Below are positions 9,470 to 17,289 of a stretch of 38,559 nucleotides of DNA, in pieces (the stretch's first letter is position 1; each line of letters starts with the position of its first letter). The notes beneath the pieces were generated by a model. The model was given only the letters and a program-made list of their open reading frames with translations, was not told the DNA's origin and made no database searches. A program made the translations under genes and the position numbers. The stretch is from an uncultured Romboutsia sp. Lineage in GTDB: Bacteria > Bacillota > Clostridia > Peptostreptococcales > Peptostreptococcaceae. The DNA lies in NCBI GenBank assembly GCA_937880075.1, contig CALFLM010000041.1, positions 1 through 38,559 of the forward strand. The letters are read 5' to 3'.

Positions 9470-10150
9470 CTATCTTTCTAAACCTTCATTAGGTACAACA
9501 CCAAGTATTGACAACCCTAAATGTTTTTCTATGTCTTGTGGTGTTTTTAACTTGTTGTCTAAGTACTCTATTAAAAACACAATAAATAATCCTATCATCA
9601 TCCCAAGAACTGCTGCTATTGCAACATTCATCATTTTATTTGGCTTTATAGGCGCTTGAGGTAATATTGCTTTATCTATTACTTGTATATCATTTGCTTT
9701 AGTTATTCTTTTCGCTTCTTTTTTAAACACCTTTGGTATTTCATTTGCTATATCTCTTGCTTTTTCTTTATTTGTATCTTGAACACTTATACTTATAATT
9801 TGTGTATCTTTTACAGGAGATACTGTTATATTCTTTACCAAATCTTCATATTCATCATTTAAATTTAGATTTTTTATTACCTCATCTAAAACTGATCTTG
9901 ACTTTATTATCTCTCCATAAGTTACTGCTAACTTTTGAGTCACATTAAATTGGTCTCCTGTTATCATTTGAGTATCTTCATGTTTTTCAGTATTTACTAT
10001 TAAAGTTGATTTTGCTTCATATACTGGATTTAATACAAAAAAGCTTATTGCTCCACTTACAATAACTGCTATTGCTGTTATAAGTGCTATTATCCAAAAT
10101 CTTTTTTTTATTATGCCAAAATACTCCATTAAATCAATTGTTTCTTCCAT
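9470..10150 (-). CDS. cpsC: Wzz/CpsC polysaccharide co-polymerase
   Basis: 226 aa membrane protein with a short cytoplasmic N-terminus, a first helix at about 15-36, an extracellular domain, and a second helix at about 172-193 preceded by the proline-rich PQAPIKPNK typical of Wzz proteins. It sets chain length and activates the CpsD kinase. Two ATGs lie four codons apart; the downstream one at 10150 has GGAGG five bases upstream, while the upstream ATG overlaps that same Shine-Dalgarno, so 10150 is chosen. First gene of the polysaccharide operon. Confidence 0.9.
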   Translation of the reverse strand: MEETIDLMEYFGIIKKRFWIIALITAIAVIVSGAISFFVLNPVYEAKSTLIVNTEKHEDTQMITGDQFNVTQKLAVTYGEIIKSRSVLDEVIKNLNLNDEYEDLVKNITVSPVKDTQIISISVQDTNKEKARDIANEIPKVFKKEAKRITKANDIQVIDKAILPQAPIKPNKMMNVAIAAVLGMMIGLFIVFLIEYLDNKLKTPQDIEKHLGLSILGVVPNEGLER

Positions 10151-10215
10151 TGTTTCCTCCATTTATCTACTTTTTATTACTTTTTGATTTTTATTTTTTC
10201 GACAAGTACAAAAAT

Positions 10216-10244
10216 AATATATCACTATTCGAGCTTTTTGTATA
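10216..10244 (-). promoter_or_regulatory. Possible promoter of polysaccharide operon
   Basis: On the minus strand, TATACA (10239-10244) as -35, a 17-base spacer, and TATATT (10216-10221) as -10 with an upstream TGA giving an extended -10. The -35 matches only 4 of 6 bases. It would give a leader of about 60 bases before wzz. Confidence 0.4.
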
Positions 10245-10365
10245 CATGTTCGATGAAATTTCCTGCATTTTTCATGGTAAACTTTTTATGGTTATATATA
10301 TTATTACTATATTTTAATCATTTTAATCAACTATTTAAAAATAGTTAAATTTACCTAAATTCAAT

Positions 10366-10490
10366 AAAAATTCGCTTCTCTTAAGCGACATGTCTGCGAA
10401 ACACTTCATTTCACCAACGAAATATCCTTGCTCCCGCTACCGGTTCATCCGTTGCTTGAGCCACTGTGTGGTCAAAGCATTTCAAAATAT
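10366..10490. repeat. Palindromic intergenic repeat, copy A
   Basis: A GC-richer island in the 466-base gap between the polysaccharide operon and ispG. It opens with ATTCGCTTCTCTTAAGCGAC and then TGCGAAACACTTCAT, giving a TTCGC/GCGAA inverted pair. It continues with the core CAACGAAATATCCT...CATCCGTTGCTT, a variant of the arms seen in copies B, C and E. The rest of the gap is AT-rich and holds only the promoter candidate and the ispG terminator. Confidence 0.7.
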
Positions 10491-10579
10491 AATTTTTTAC
10501 CTTTATAAAACTATTAATATTAATTATATTAATAGATTATTCACAATTTTTTTCATGTCATAGTTTCATAATACATAAA

Positions 10580-10625
10580 AAATAGAAGGTACATGATTTT
10601 GTTAAAAATCATGTACTTTCTATTT
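10580..10625 (-). terminator. Intrinsic terminator after ispG
   Basis: A long stem with arms AGAAAGTACATGATTTT and AAAATCATGTACCTTCT (minus strand, one G-U position) and a short loop, followed by ATTTTTT. It starts within 10 bases of the ispG stop. Confidence 0.92.
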
Positions 10626-10628
10626 CAT

Positions 10629-11681
10629 TTAATATTTATCTATTTCTTCTAATAGTTCTTCAACTAATCTATCTCCATTTATTTTTCTAACTATCTCACC
10701 TTTTTTAAATAAAAGTCCTTCACCTTTACCACCAGCTATACCAATATCGGCTTCTCTAGCCTCACCAGGACCATTAACAGCACACCCCATAATAGCTACT
10801 GTTATATCCTTTTTAATATGGTTTATCTTTTCTTCAACTTCATTAACTACACTTATAAGGTCTATATTACATCTTCCACAAGTTGGACAAGATACTACTT
10901 TTATCTTGTCATTTAATAAACCTAAGCTTCTAAGTATTTCCTTACCAACTATTACTTCTTCACAAGGGTCTCCTGTAAGAGATATTCTTATAGTATCCCC
11001 TATCCCTTTAAGAAGTAATGCTCCAACTCCTATTGATGATTTTATAGTTCCTTTTTTTACACTTCCTGATTCTGTTATACCAATATGTAGCGGATAGTCT
11101 ACTTTCTTTGATATAAGCTCATATGCCTCTAATGTTTTATATATATCAGAAGACTTTAAAGATATTACTATATTTCTAAAGTCTAAGTCTTCTAGTATTT
11201 TAACATGATTCATTGCACTTTCAACTAAAGCTTCTGGTGTTGCAGATCCATACTTTTCAAGTAATTCCTTTTCAAGTGATCCACCGTTAACACCTATTCT
11301 TATCTTTAAGTTTTTCTCCTTACACTTTTCAACAATCATTTTTACTCTATCTATGCTACCAATATTTCCTGGATTTATTCTAACTCCATCTACTCCTTGG
11401 TCTATTACTTCTAGTGCTAATCTATAATCAAAGTGTATATCCGCAATTATTGGTATATTAACTTGTGATTTTATTTTTGCTATATTTTTAGCTGCAGTCA
11501 TATCAGGTATTGCAACTCTAACTATATCACAACCAGCACTTTCTAATCTTTTAATTTGTGCTATAGTTGCTTTTGCATCTCTTGTATCTGTATTAGTCAT
11601 TGACTGTATGCTTATAGGGTTATCTGCTCCTATTTTTACATCACCGACACTTACTTCTCTAGATTGTCTTCTTTTATACAT
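10629..11681 (-). CDS. ispG: 4-hydroxy-3-methylbut-2-en-1-yl diphosphate synthase
   Basis: 350 aa iron-sulfur enzyme of the MEP isoprenoid pathway; converts MEcPP to HMBPP. The N-terminal TIM-barrel half has the NPISIQSMTNTDTRD substrate-binding start, ADIHFDYRLAL and RINPGNIG. The C-terminal reductase-like half has the [4Fe-4S] cysteines in SCPTCGRCNID (about 261-271) and MGCAVNGPGEA (about 299-309). AAGAAGGTGA precedes the ATG. It is the last gene of the rpsB-to-ispG block and has its own terminator. In several relatives polC follows ispG; here a repeat and a polysaccharide locus follow. Confidence 0.97.
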   Translation of the reverse strand: MYKRRQSREVSVGDVKIGADNPISIQSMTNTDTRDAKATIAQIKRLESAGCDIVRVAIPDMTAAKNIAKIKSQVNIPIIADIHFDYRLALEVIDQGVDGVRINPGNIGSIDRVKMIVEKCKEKNLKIRIGVNGGSLEKELLEKYGSATPEALVESAMNHVKILEDLDFRNIVISLKSSDIYKTLEAYELISKKVDYPLHIGITESGSVKKGTIKSSIGVGALLLKGIGDTIRISLTGDPCEEVIVGKEILRSLGLLNDKIKVVSCPTCGRCNIDLISVVNEVEEKINHIKKDITVAIMGCAVNGPGEAREADIGIAGGKGEGLLFKKGEIVRKINGDRLVEELLEEIDKY

Positions 11682-11732
11682 TTTTTCACCTTCTTCTTAA
11701 GTTATATAAAATAGCATTAATGTTTACAATAT

Positions 11733-11769
11733 TCAAAGGATATATCTTTAATTAAGATACATCCTTTGA
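11733..11769. promoter_or_regulatory. Long hairpin in the ispG leader
   Basis: Inverted repeat of 16 pairs with one mismatch: TCAAAGGATATATCTT against AAGATACATCCTTTGA around a 5-base loop. No T run follows on either strand, so it is not a standard terminator. It lies about 52 bases upstream of the ispG ATG, where it could act as an RNA stability, processing or regulatory element. Confidence 0.45.
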
Positions 11770-11921
11770 TAATAGATATTTTATAAAAATTTACATTATT
11801 TAATTTGTTGTGTTAGTTATTTTTATAAGCATATTTAAATTACTATATAAATATTTTTAACTATCAAAATGTATCCAATTAAACTATAGTATTTTTAATA
11901 ATAATATTTAACTAAAACAAC

Positions 11922-11972
11922 AAATTATTTTAAATTATAATCTATATAATAGAGCGCAATTTAAAATAATTT
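11922..11972. repeat. 15-bp AT-only inverted repeat at the rseP stop
   Basis: AAATTATTTTAAATT (11922-11936) and its exact reverse complement (11958-11972) flank a 21-base loop containing a small CTATTATATAG palindrome. The right arm covers the rseP stop codon. There is no T run, so it is at best a weak 3' end for rseP. The rest of the 279-base gap to ispG is AT-rich and shows nothing else. Confidence 0.4.
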
Positions 11973-12971
11973 TAATATATCTTTATAAGTTACAAATAAC
12001 ATGAACCCCATTAAGACCATTAGTCCTGCTGTGTGTATCATGACCTCTTTATTTGGATCTAATTTCTTTCCTCTTATAGCTTCTATACCTAATATTAATA
12101 ATCTTCCACCATCAAGTGCTGGTATAGGAAGTAAGTTTAATATTCCTAGGTTTAAACTTATTACTGCTGCTATATATATAAGGTTAATAATACCCATTTT
12201 AGCTGCATCTGAAACTATTCCCATAACTCCAATAGGTCCTGCTACTGAGTTTTCAAATCCTCCTGGTATAGTTCCTGTAAATAGTTGAACAACAAATGTT
12301 AACATTTGCTTAATCATATCCCAAGTTGCTACAAACGATTTAGGTATTGCCTTTATTATACTTTTTTCATAAACAGGCGATATACCTATAACATATTTTC
12401 CTTCTTCATTTTTTTCTGGTGTTATAGAAAAATCTTTAGTAGTGTTATCTCTTTCTACTTTTATATTTACCGGCTTTGAAGTTTCTTTTTGTAAATTATC
12501 AACTATATCTTGCCAGTTTGAAATTTTTGCTCCATTTATTTCGATTATTTTATCGTTAGCTTCAAGTCCTGCTTCTATTGCAGGTGTATTTTCTAATACT
12601 TTTCCTAATACATTACTATTACTTGGAGTTCCCATGTATGCAAATACTGGTATAAGAAGTAATACAGTTAAAATTATATTGAAAAATGGACCTGCAAATA
12701 TTATACTCGCTCTTTGAAAGAGTGTCTTTTCTCCAAAAGCACGGGGGTCTTTTGATTCTCCATCTTCACCTTCCATACTTACATACCCCCCAAAAGGTAA
12801 AAGTCTTATAGAGTATTTTGTTTCTCCTTTTTGAGTGCTATATATTTTAGGACCCATACCTATTGCAAATTCGTGGATTCTTACACCTGCTTTTTTTGCA
12901 AATAAGAAATGTCCTAGTTCGTGTATAAATACTATTATTCCAAATAGTATTATTGCTGCTATTATAGTCAA
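11961..12971 (-). CDS. rseP: RIP membrane metalloprotease RseP
   Basis: 336 aa site-2-type intramembrane zinc protease. The HELGH zinc motif is at residues 17-21 in the first helix, a PDZ domain is at about 118-195 (LENTPAIEAGLEANDKIIEINGAKI), and the second metal-ligand motif LDGG is at about 286-289 in NLLPIPALDGG. It cuts anti-sigma factors or signal peptide remnants in the membrane. Start is TTG, supported by AAAGGAGG 8 bases upstream. It lies between dxr and ispG, its usual Firmicute place, but is separated from dxr by nearly 300 bases of repeat DNA. Confidence 0.95.
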   Translation of the reverse strand: MTIIAAIILFGIIVFIHELGHFLFAKKAGVRIHEFAIGMGPKIYSTQKGETKYSIRLLPFGGYVSMEGEDGESKDPRAFGEKTLFQRASIIFAGPFFNIILTVLLLIPVFAYMGTPSNSNVLGKVLENTPAIEAGLEANDKIIEINGAKISNWQDIVDNLQKETSKPVNIKVERDNTTKDFSITPEKNEEGKYVIGISPVYEKSIIKAIPKSFVATWDMIKQMLTFVVQLFTGTIPGGFENSVAGPIGVMGIVSDAAKMGIINLIYIAAVISLNLGILNLLPIPALDGGRLLILGIEAIRGKKLDPNKEVMIHTAGLMVLMGFMLFVTYKDILKLF

Positions 12972-12997
12972 GTTGTTTCCCTCCTTTATTTATAGTC

Positions 12998-13206
12998 CGC
13001 TCGATAAAACTATATAAATTTCACTCCATACTAAAAAATTATCGCCAACGATATATCCTCATTTCCACTTTGAGCGACGTGTCTGCGAAACATTTCGGAT
13101 ATATCTGTTGCTTAAAAGTTATCGCCAACGATATACCCTCGTTTCCACTTCGGATACATCCGTTGCTTAAAATGTCGTTTCAACTTATATATTATCATCT
13201 TCGCTA
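12998..13206. repeat. Palindromic intergenic repeat, copy B (two inner modules)
   Basis: Outer frame: a degenerate left arm GATAAAACTATATAAATT, then TCACTCCATACTAAAA, and on the far side TTAAAATGTCGTTTC followed by right arm AACTTATATATTATCATC, as in copy D. Between them are two tandem modules (about 13040-13117 and 13118-13172), each running from TTATCGCCAACGATATA to CCGTTGCTTAAAA or a close variant. Module arms CAACGATATATCC and GGATACATCCGTTG can pair imperfectly. Module 1 carries an extra GAGCGACGTGTCTGCGAAAC segment also seen in copies A and C. It fills the gap between dxr and rseP. Confidence 0.8.
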
Positions 13207-13264
13207 AATAGTTATATGTAGTTACTATCAATTTCCTATACTAAAAAATAACTAGTATAATAGA

Positions 13265-14416
13265 TTATTTGATTAAGCTTTTAACGTATTCTCTAGTCCA
13301 TCTATCAACTTCTAGTATTTCTTCTAAAGTTGGATTTTCTATACTCTCATGTGCGTCTAGCGTTTCTTTTATGTATTTTGGTATATCGTAAAATCCTATT
13401 TTGTCTTCTAAGAATGCTTCAACTAATACTTCATTTGCGCTGTTTAGTACTGCCGAATATGTACCTCCCATTTTTAAAGCTTCATATGCAAGTTGTAAAC
13501 ATGGGAAGGTTTCTAAGTCTGGTTCTTCAAATGTTAATGTTGATACTTTAGTTAAGTCTAATCTTTCAAAGCTATTTTCAAGTCTTTCAGGATATGTAAG
13601 TGCATATTGTATAGGAAGTCTCATATCTGTGCATCCAAGTTGAGCTATCACTGAACTATCGTTAAATTGAACCATTGAATGTATTATACTTTGTGGGTGT
13701 ACAACTACATCTATTTGGTCAACTTCTACGTCAAATAACCACTTAGCTTCTATTACTTCAAGCCCTTTGTTCATAAGTGTAGATGAATCTATACTTATTT
13801 TTCTTCCCATTGACCAGTTAGGATGTTTTAGTGCTTCATTTTTAGTTACATTTAATAATTCTTCTTTTTTCTTTCCTCTAAATGGTCCACCTGATGCAGT
13901 TAATATTACTTTTTCTATTTCTTTATAGTTTTCTCCATTTAAAGATTGGAATATTGCACTGTGCTCACTGTCTACTGGAAGTATTTTAACGCCATTTTTC
14001 TTTGCTTCACTCATTACAAGTTTTCCTGCACATACTAATGTTTCTTTGTTTGCAAGTGCTATGTCTTTTTTATGTTTTATTGCTTCTATGGTTGGAACAA
14101 GTCCTATCATTCCCACTATTGCTGTTAAAAGTACATCAATTTCAGGAAGTGATGATATAGTCTTTAGACCTTCCATCCCACCTAGTACTTTTGTATTAAT
14201 ATCATTTGGTATCATTGTTTTTAGTTTTTCTGAAGATTCTTCATTGTATACTGCTACGTATTTGGGTTTGAACTCTTTTATTTGTTCAAGTAATAATTCT
14301 ACGCTGCTATTTGCAGATATTGCTATTACTTCAAATTTATCTTTATGTTCTCTTACAACATCTAGTGTTTGTTTTCCAATTGACCCTGTTGATCCCAGAA
14401 TTGATATTCTTTTCAT
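13265..14416 (-). CDS. dxr: 1-deoxy-D-xylulose 5-phosphate reductoisomerase
   Basis: 383 aa NADPH-dependent enzyme; first committed step of the MEP pathway, DXP to MEP. The N-terminal NADPH motif GSTGSIGKQTLDV is at 8-20, ALANKETLVCAGKLV near 120, the metal and substrate segment PVDSEHSAIFQSL near 148-160, ASGGPFRG near 174, and MNKGLEVIEAKWLF near 215. Full length. AAAGGG precedes the ATG. It is transcribed with cdsA and uppS upstream and rseP and ispG downstream, but repeat copies C and B flank it on both sides. Confidence 0.97.
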   Translation of the reverse strand: MKRISILGSTGSIGKQTLDVVREHKDKFEVIAISANSSVELLLEQIKEFKPKYVAVYNEESSEKLKTMIPNDINTKVLGGMEGLKTISSLPEIDVLLTAIVGMIGLVPTIEAIKHKKDIALANKETLVCAGKLVMSEAKKNGVKILPVDSEHSAIFQSLNGENYKEIEKVILTASGGPFRGKKKEELLNVTKNEALKHPNWSMGRKISIDSSTLMNKGLEVIEAKWLFDVEVDQIDVVVHPQSIIHSMVQFNDSSVIAQLGCTDMRLPIQYALTYPERLENSFERLDLTKVSTLTFEEPDLETFPCLQLAYEALKMGGTYSAVLNSANEVLVEAFLEDKIGFYDIPKYIKETLDAHESIENPTLEEILEVDRWTREYVKSLIK

Positions 14417-14506
14417 AATTGTTCCCTTTCTATATTATTAGTATTATACTTTATATATTATACCACTAAGTTAAACAAATTTATCCAATTTGAAATAAAT
14501 TTCAAA

Positions 14507-14656
14507 TAAAAATTCGCTTTGCTCGAGCTACGTGTCGGCGAAACACTTCATGTAGCCAATGATATATCCTCGCTCCCACTTTGAGCAACGTTTTTGCGAA
14601 GCTTTTTGGATACATCCATTGCTCAAAGTGTATGCTTTACGACGATAGGTACTTTG
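14507..14656. repeat. Palindromic intergenic repeat, copy C
   Basis: Lies in the 323-base gap between cdsA and dxr. It starts with AAAATTCGCTTTGCTCGAGC and GGCGAAACACTTCATG as copies A and G do, then CCAATGATATATCCTCGCTC. A perfect 12-bp inverted repeat CACTTTGAGCAA (14577-14588) / TTGCTCAAAGTG (14619-14630) brackets TTTTTGCGAAGC and TTGGATACATCCA. The remainder of the gap is AT-rich with no gene. Confidence 0.75.
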
Positions 14657-14712
14657 ATATATATTATACAAGTTTTCTCTATATACTTTTTATAATATAA
14701 TTTCTTTGTACG

Positions 14713-14741
14713 TAAAAAGCTTTAGCACACGCTAAAGCTTT
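14713..14741 (-). terminator. Intrinsic terminator overlapping the cdsA stop
   Basis: Minus-strand stem AAGCTTTAGC / GCTAAAGCTT with a GTGT loop, followed by TTTTT. The left arm includes the cdsA stop codon. It implies that at least part of the transcript ends here and that dxr may need read-through or its own promoter. Confidence 0.8.
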
Positions 14742-15519
14742 ATTTACTAAAAATTACAATTGCATAGTATACAAATGGTGCAACTAAAATAACACTGTCA
14801 AATCTATCTAATACTCCTCCATGACCTGGTATTAATTTTCCATAGTCTTTTATCCCTACATATCTTTTTATAGATGATGCAAATAAATCTCCAAATTGAG
14901 CTACTATGCTTCCTATACTTCCTATAATTACCATAACAGCCATATCTAAGTTAAATAAATATCCAAATATCATACAACCTACAGTACTTCCTATAATTCC
15001 ACCTATACTTCCTTCTACAGTCTTTTTAGGACTTACCTTTGGTATAAGCTTGTGCTTTCCAAATAAATATCCTGTAAAATATGCAAATGTATCTGTAAGA
15101 AAGGCTACTATAAATATAGTCCATACATAAATTTCACCTTTTTCAAAGCTGTTTATAGTAAGAACTATAAAATCTATAGATATAGCTACATAGAATATGC
15201 TGAAAAATGTTATTGCAATATCAATTACATTATTTTTACATCTTAAAAGATAAGTTATAGAATACATGAATAATACAAATATGATTATGTAAGTATACTC
15301 TACACCTAAATTAAGTATATTTTTTAGACCCATGTATGCTATAAATATATATCCTATATTTTCTATAGGATGTATATCCTTTGCATTAAATGCTTTATAA
15401 AATTCTCTTAAAGCCATAGCAAGTATTACTATTTCAGCTATATATAATGGTACCCCACCAATTATAATGAATATAAATAATGGTACTAAAGCTAATGCGG
15501 CTATTACTCTTGTAAGCAT
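14740..15519 (-). CDS. cdsA: Phosphatidate cytidylyltransferase
   Basis: 259 aa integral membrane enzyme that makes CDP-diacylglycerol from CTP and phosphatidic acid, the branch point of phospholipid synthesis. About seven to eight helices are predicted. The CDP-alcohol signature near the C-terminus is intact: SSIKRYVGIKDYGKLIPGHG followed by GVLDRFDS. AAGGAG precedes the ATG, 16 bases after the uppS stop, so the two genes are translated from one message. Length is normal for Firmicutes. Confidence 0.96.
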   Translation of the reverse strand: MLTRVIAALALVPLFIFIIIGGVPLYIAEIVILAMALREFYKAFNAKDIHPIENIGYIFIAYMGLKNILNLGVEYTYIIIFVLFMYSITYLLRCKNNVIDIAITFFSIFYVAISIDFIVLTINSFEKGEIYVWTIFIVAFLTDTFAYFTGYLFGKHKLIPKVSPKKTVEGSIGGIIGSTVGCMIFGYLFNLDMAVMVIIGSIGSIVAQFGDLFASSIKRYVGIKDYGKLIPGHGGVLDRFDSVILVAPFVYYAIVIFSK

Positions 15520-15535
15520 ATAAATTTTCTCCTTA

Positions 15536-16264
15536 CTACTTACTTAGTCCGCCAAATCTTCTGTCTCTATTTTGATATACATATATTGCCTTTTGAAGCT
15601 CTTCTCTATTAAAGTCTGGCCAGTGTATATCAGTGAAATAAAACTCAGAATAAGCAGCTTCCCACATTAAGAAGTTGCTAAGTCTTTGTTCTCCACTAGT
15701 TCTTATTATCAAGTCAGGATCTGGTATAGACTTTGTATCTAAATAATTTTTTATAGTATTTTCATTTATTTCTTCTATGTTTATTTTACCACATTTTGCA
15801 TCATTTAATATATCTATTATTGCATTTTTTATATCATATCTACTTCCATAGTTTAGAGCAAGATTTAAATTAACTCCTGTATTGTCTTTAGTTAATTCAA
15901 ATGCACTATTTAATTGTTCAATACAGTTTTTAGGAAGCTTTGATATATCACCTATTGCAGTGACTTTTACATTACTTTTATGCAATTCTTTAATTTCTTT
16001 ACTTAAATAAGTAGATAAAAGAGTCATAAGTGTATCTATTTCAATCTTAGGCCTTTTCCAGTTTTCTGTTGAAAAAGCATATAAAGTTAAATGCTTTACC
16101 CCTAATCTTTGACATTCTTTTATTACTTCTCTTATTGTTTCTACCCCTGCTTTATGTCCTGCAGTTCTAGGAAGGAATCTAGATTTTGCCCATCTACCAT
16201 TTCCATCCATTATTATAGCTATATGAGTAGGCACTTTTTCTAAATTTATGTCATAACTATTCAT
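15536..16264 (-). CDS. uppS: Undecaprenyl diphosphate synthase (cis-prenyltransferase)
   Basis: 242 aa soluble enzyme that adds isoprene units to farnesyl diphosphate, giving the C55 carrier used by peptidoglycan and by the polysaccharide operon in this window. The catalytic Asp lies in HIAIIMDGNGRWAKSR (about 16-31), the LYAFSTENWKRP segment near 60-72, and the C-terminal RTSGEQRLSNFLMWEAAYSE with FYFTDIHWPDF near 190-220. All family motifs are present. GGAGG stands before the ATG. Downstream of the small 67 aa ORF and upstream of cdsA. Confidence 0.97.
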   Translation of the reverse strand: MNSYDINLEKVPTHIAIIMDGNGRWAKSRFLPRTAGHKAGVETIREVIKECQRLGVKHLTLYAFSTENWKRPKIEIDTLMTLLSTYLSKEIKELHKSNVKVTAIGDISKLPKNCIEQLNSAFELTKDNTGVNLNLALNYGSRYDIKNAIIDILNDAKCGKINIEEINENTIKNYLDTKSIPDPDLIIRTSGEQRLSNFLMWEAAYSEFYFTDIHWPDFNREELQKAIYVYQNRDRRFGGLSK

Positions 16265-16314
16265 AGCTTTTGCCTCCAGTATAAAATTTACTTAAATGCA
16301 AAGATTTCTGACCC

Positions 16315-16518
16315 CTATTTTAAGGAATCAGAAAACTTAGTTGTTAGTAATTCTACACCATTATCTACTTCTGATATTTTTATGACTTTAGGAATAATAA
16401 GTTTATCCATGTCTTTTTTACCTTGTATAGATTTTACAGTGTATGTTATGTTTTTTTCTTTGAGATACTTTTCTATTTCTTCTAATTGAAGGCCTAAAAG
16501 GTTATAATATTTATTCAA
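16315..16518 (-). CDS. Conserved-context small protein of unknown function
   Basis: 67 aa, starts with TTG two bases after the frr stop; GGAGG lies inside the last frr codons, 7 bases upstream, so translation is likely coupled to frr. The protein is mildly charged with no signal peptide or membrane helix. It has an N-terminal amphipathic helix (GLQLEEIEKYLKEKN) and strand-rich remainder (ITYTVKSIQGKK, PKVIKISEVDNGVELLTTKF). No domain recognised. Ends about 50 bases before uppS. Ribosome binding site and tight spacing support a real gene. Confidence 0.65.
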   Translation of the reverse strand: MNKYYNLLGLQLEEIEKYLKEKNITYTVKSIQGKKDMDKLIIPKVIKISEVDNGVELLTTKFSDSLK

Positions 16519-16520
16519 TA

Positions 16521-17078
16521 TTATACCTCCATTATATCTTTTTCTTTAGATGAAGCAACTTGATCTACTTCTTTTATGAATTTGTCAGTTATCTTTTGAA
16601 CTTCATCTTGTGCTTTCTTTAATTCATCTTCAGTTAATTCTCCGTCTTTTTCCATTTTCTTTAATGCATCATTTGCATCTCTTCTTTCATTTCTAAGTCT
16701 AACCTTGAATTCTTCAGCAACTTTGTGAACTCTCTTAGCTAATTCTTTTCTTCTTTCTTCTGTTAAAGCAGGAACTGCTATTCTTATAACTTGGCCATCA
16801 TTTGATGGATTTAATCCTAAATCAGAGTTTCTTATAGCTTTTTCTATTTCAGCCATAGAAGACTTATCCCAAGGGTTTATCATTAATGTTCTTGGTTCTG
16901 GAACTGATATAGCAGCCATTTGGTTTATTGGAGTTAATGATCCGTAGTAGTCAACTCTTACCTTATCTAACATTTGAGCGTTTGCTCTTCCTGCTCTTAT
17001 AGTTGTGTATTCATGCTTTAGGGCATCTATTGTTTTAGTCATCTTAACTTCTAATTGCTTATGTAAATCTAATTTCAT
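16521..17078 (-). CDS. frr: Ribosome recycling factor
   Basis: 185 aa, the standard length. With EF-G it splits post-termination ribosomes. Domain I is the three-helix bundle with the TIRAGRANAQMLDKVRVDYYG motif near 26-46 (shown here only in outline) and the C-terminal helix rich in charged residues. Domain II carries the LNPSNDGQVIRIAVP strand region near 93-107. AGGAGG precedes the ATG. It follows pyrH after about 210 AT-rich bases that contain only a short AAATTCCTT/AAGGAATTT hairpin. Confidence 0.97.
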   Translation of the reverse strand: MKLDLHKQLEVKMTKTIDALKHEYTTIRAGRANAQMLDKVRVDYYGSLTPINQMAAISVPEPRTLMINPWDKSSMAEIEKAIRNSDLGLNPSNDGQVIRIAVPALTEERRKELAKRVHKVAEEFKVRLRNERRDANDALKKMEKDGELTEDELKKAQDEVQKITDKFIKEVDQVASSKEKDIMEV

Positions 17079-17208
17079 AGTTATTATCCTCCTATATATT
17101 TAAATTTATTATATATCTTTATATTCTTTTATATAATACTTTTAATCTATATTCAATAAATATATTTTTTAACAATTTAATATATTTAATATTTACACTT
17201 TTTTGATT

Positions 17209-17232
17209 AAATTCCTTCTTAATAAGGAATTT
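17209..17232. repeat. Short hairpin between pyrH and frr
   Basis: Nine-bp inverted repeat AAATTCCTT/AAGGAATTT with a 6-base loop in the 211-base pyrH-frr gap. No T run on the minus strand; could be an RNA processing or attenuation site, or chance. Confidence 0.3.
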
Positions 17233-17289
17233 GCTTTATTAATATTATAATCAAATATTTTTATTTAAAATTAATTTTTATAAAAGATA

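Noticed and set aside
10084..10317. Plus-strand frame of 77 codons over the wzz start and its upstream region
   Set aside because: Opposite the wzz start and promoter; Phe-rich translation of AT-rich DNA.
14046..14441. Plus-strand frame of 131 codons antisense to dxr
   Set aside because: Shadow of the dxr reading frame; no Shine-Dalgarno, no recognisable protein.
12998..14656. Possible CRISPR array from similar repeats
   Set aside because: Repeats are few, unequal, differently spaced and nested rather than separated by uniform unique spacers; no cas genes.
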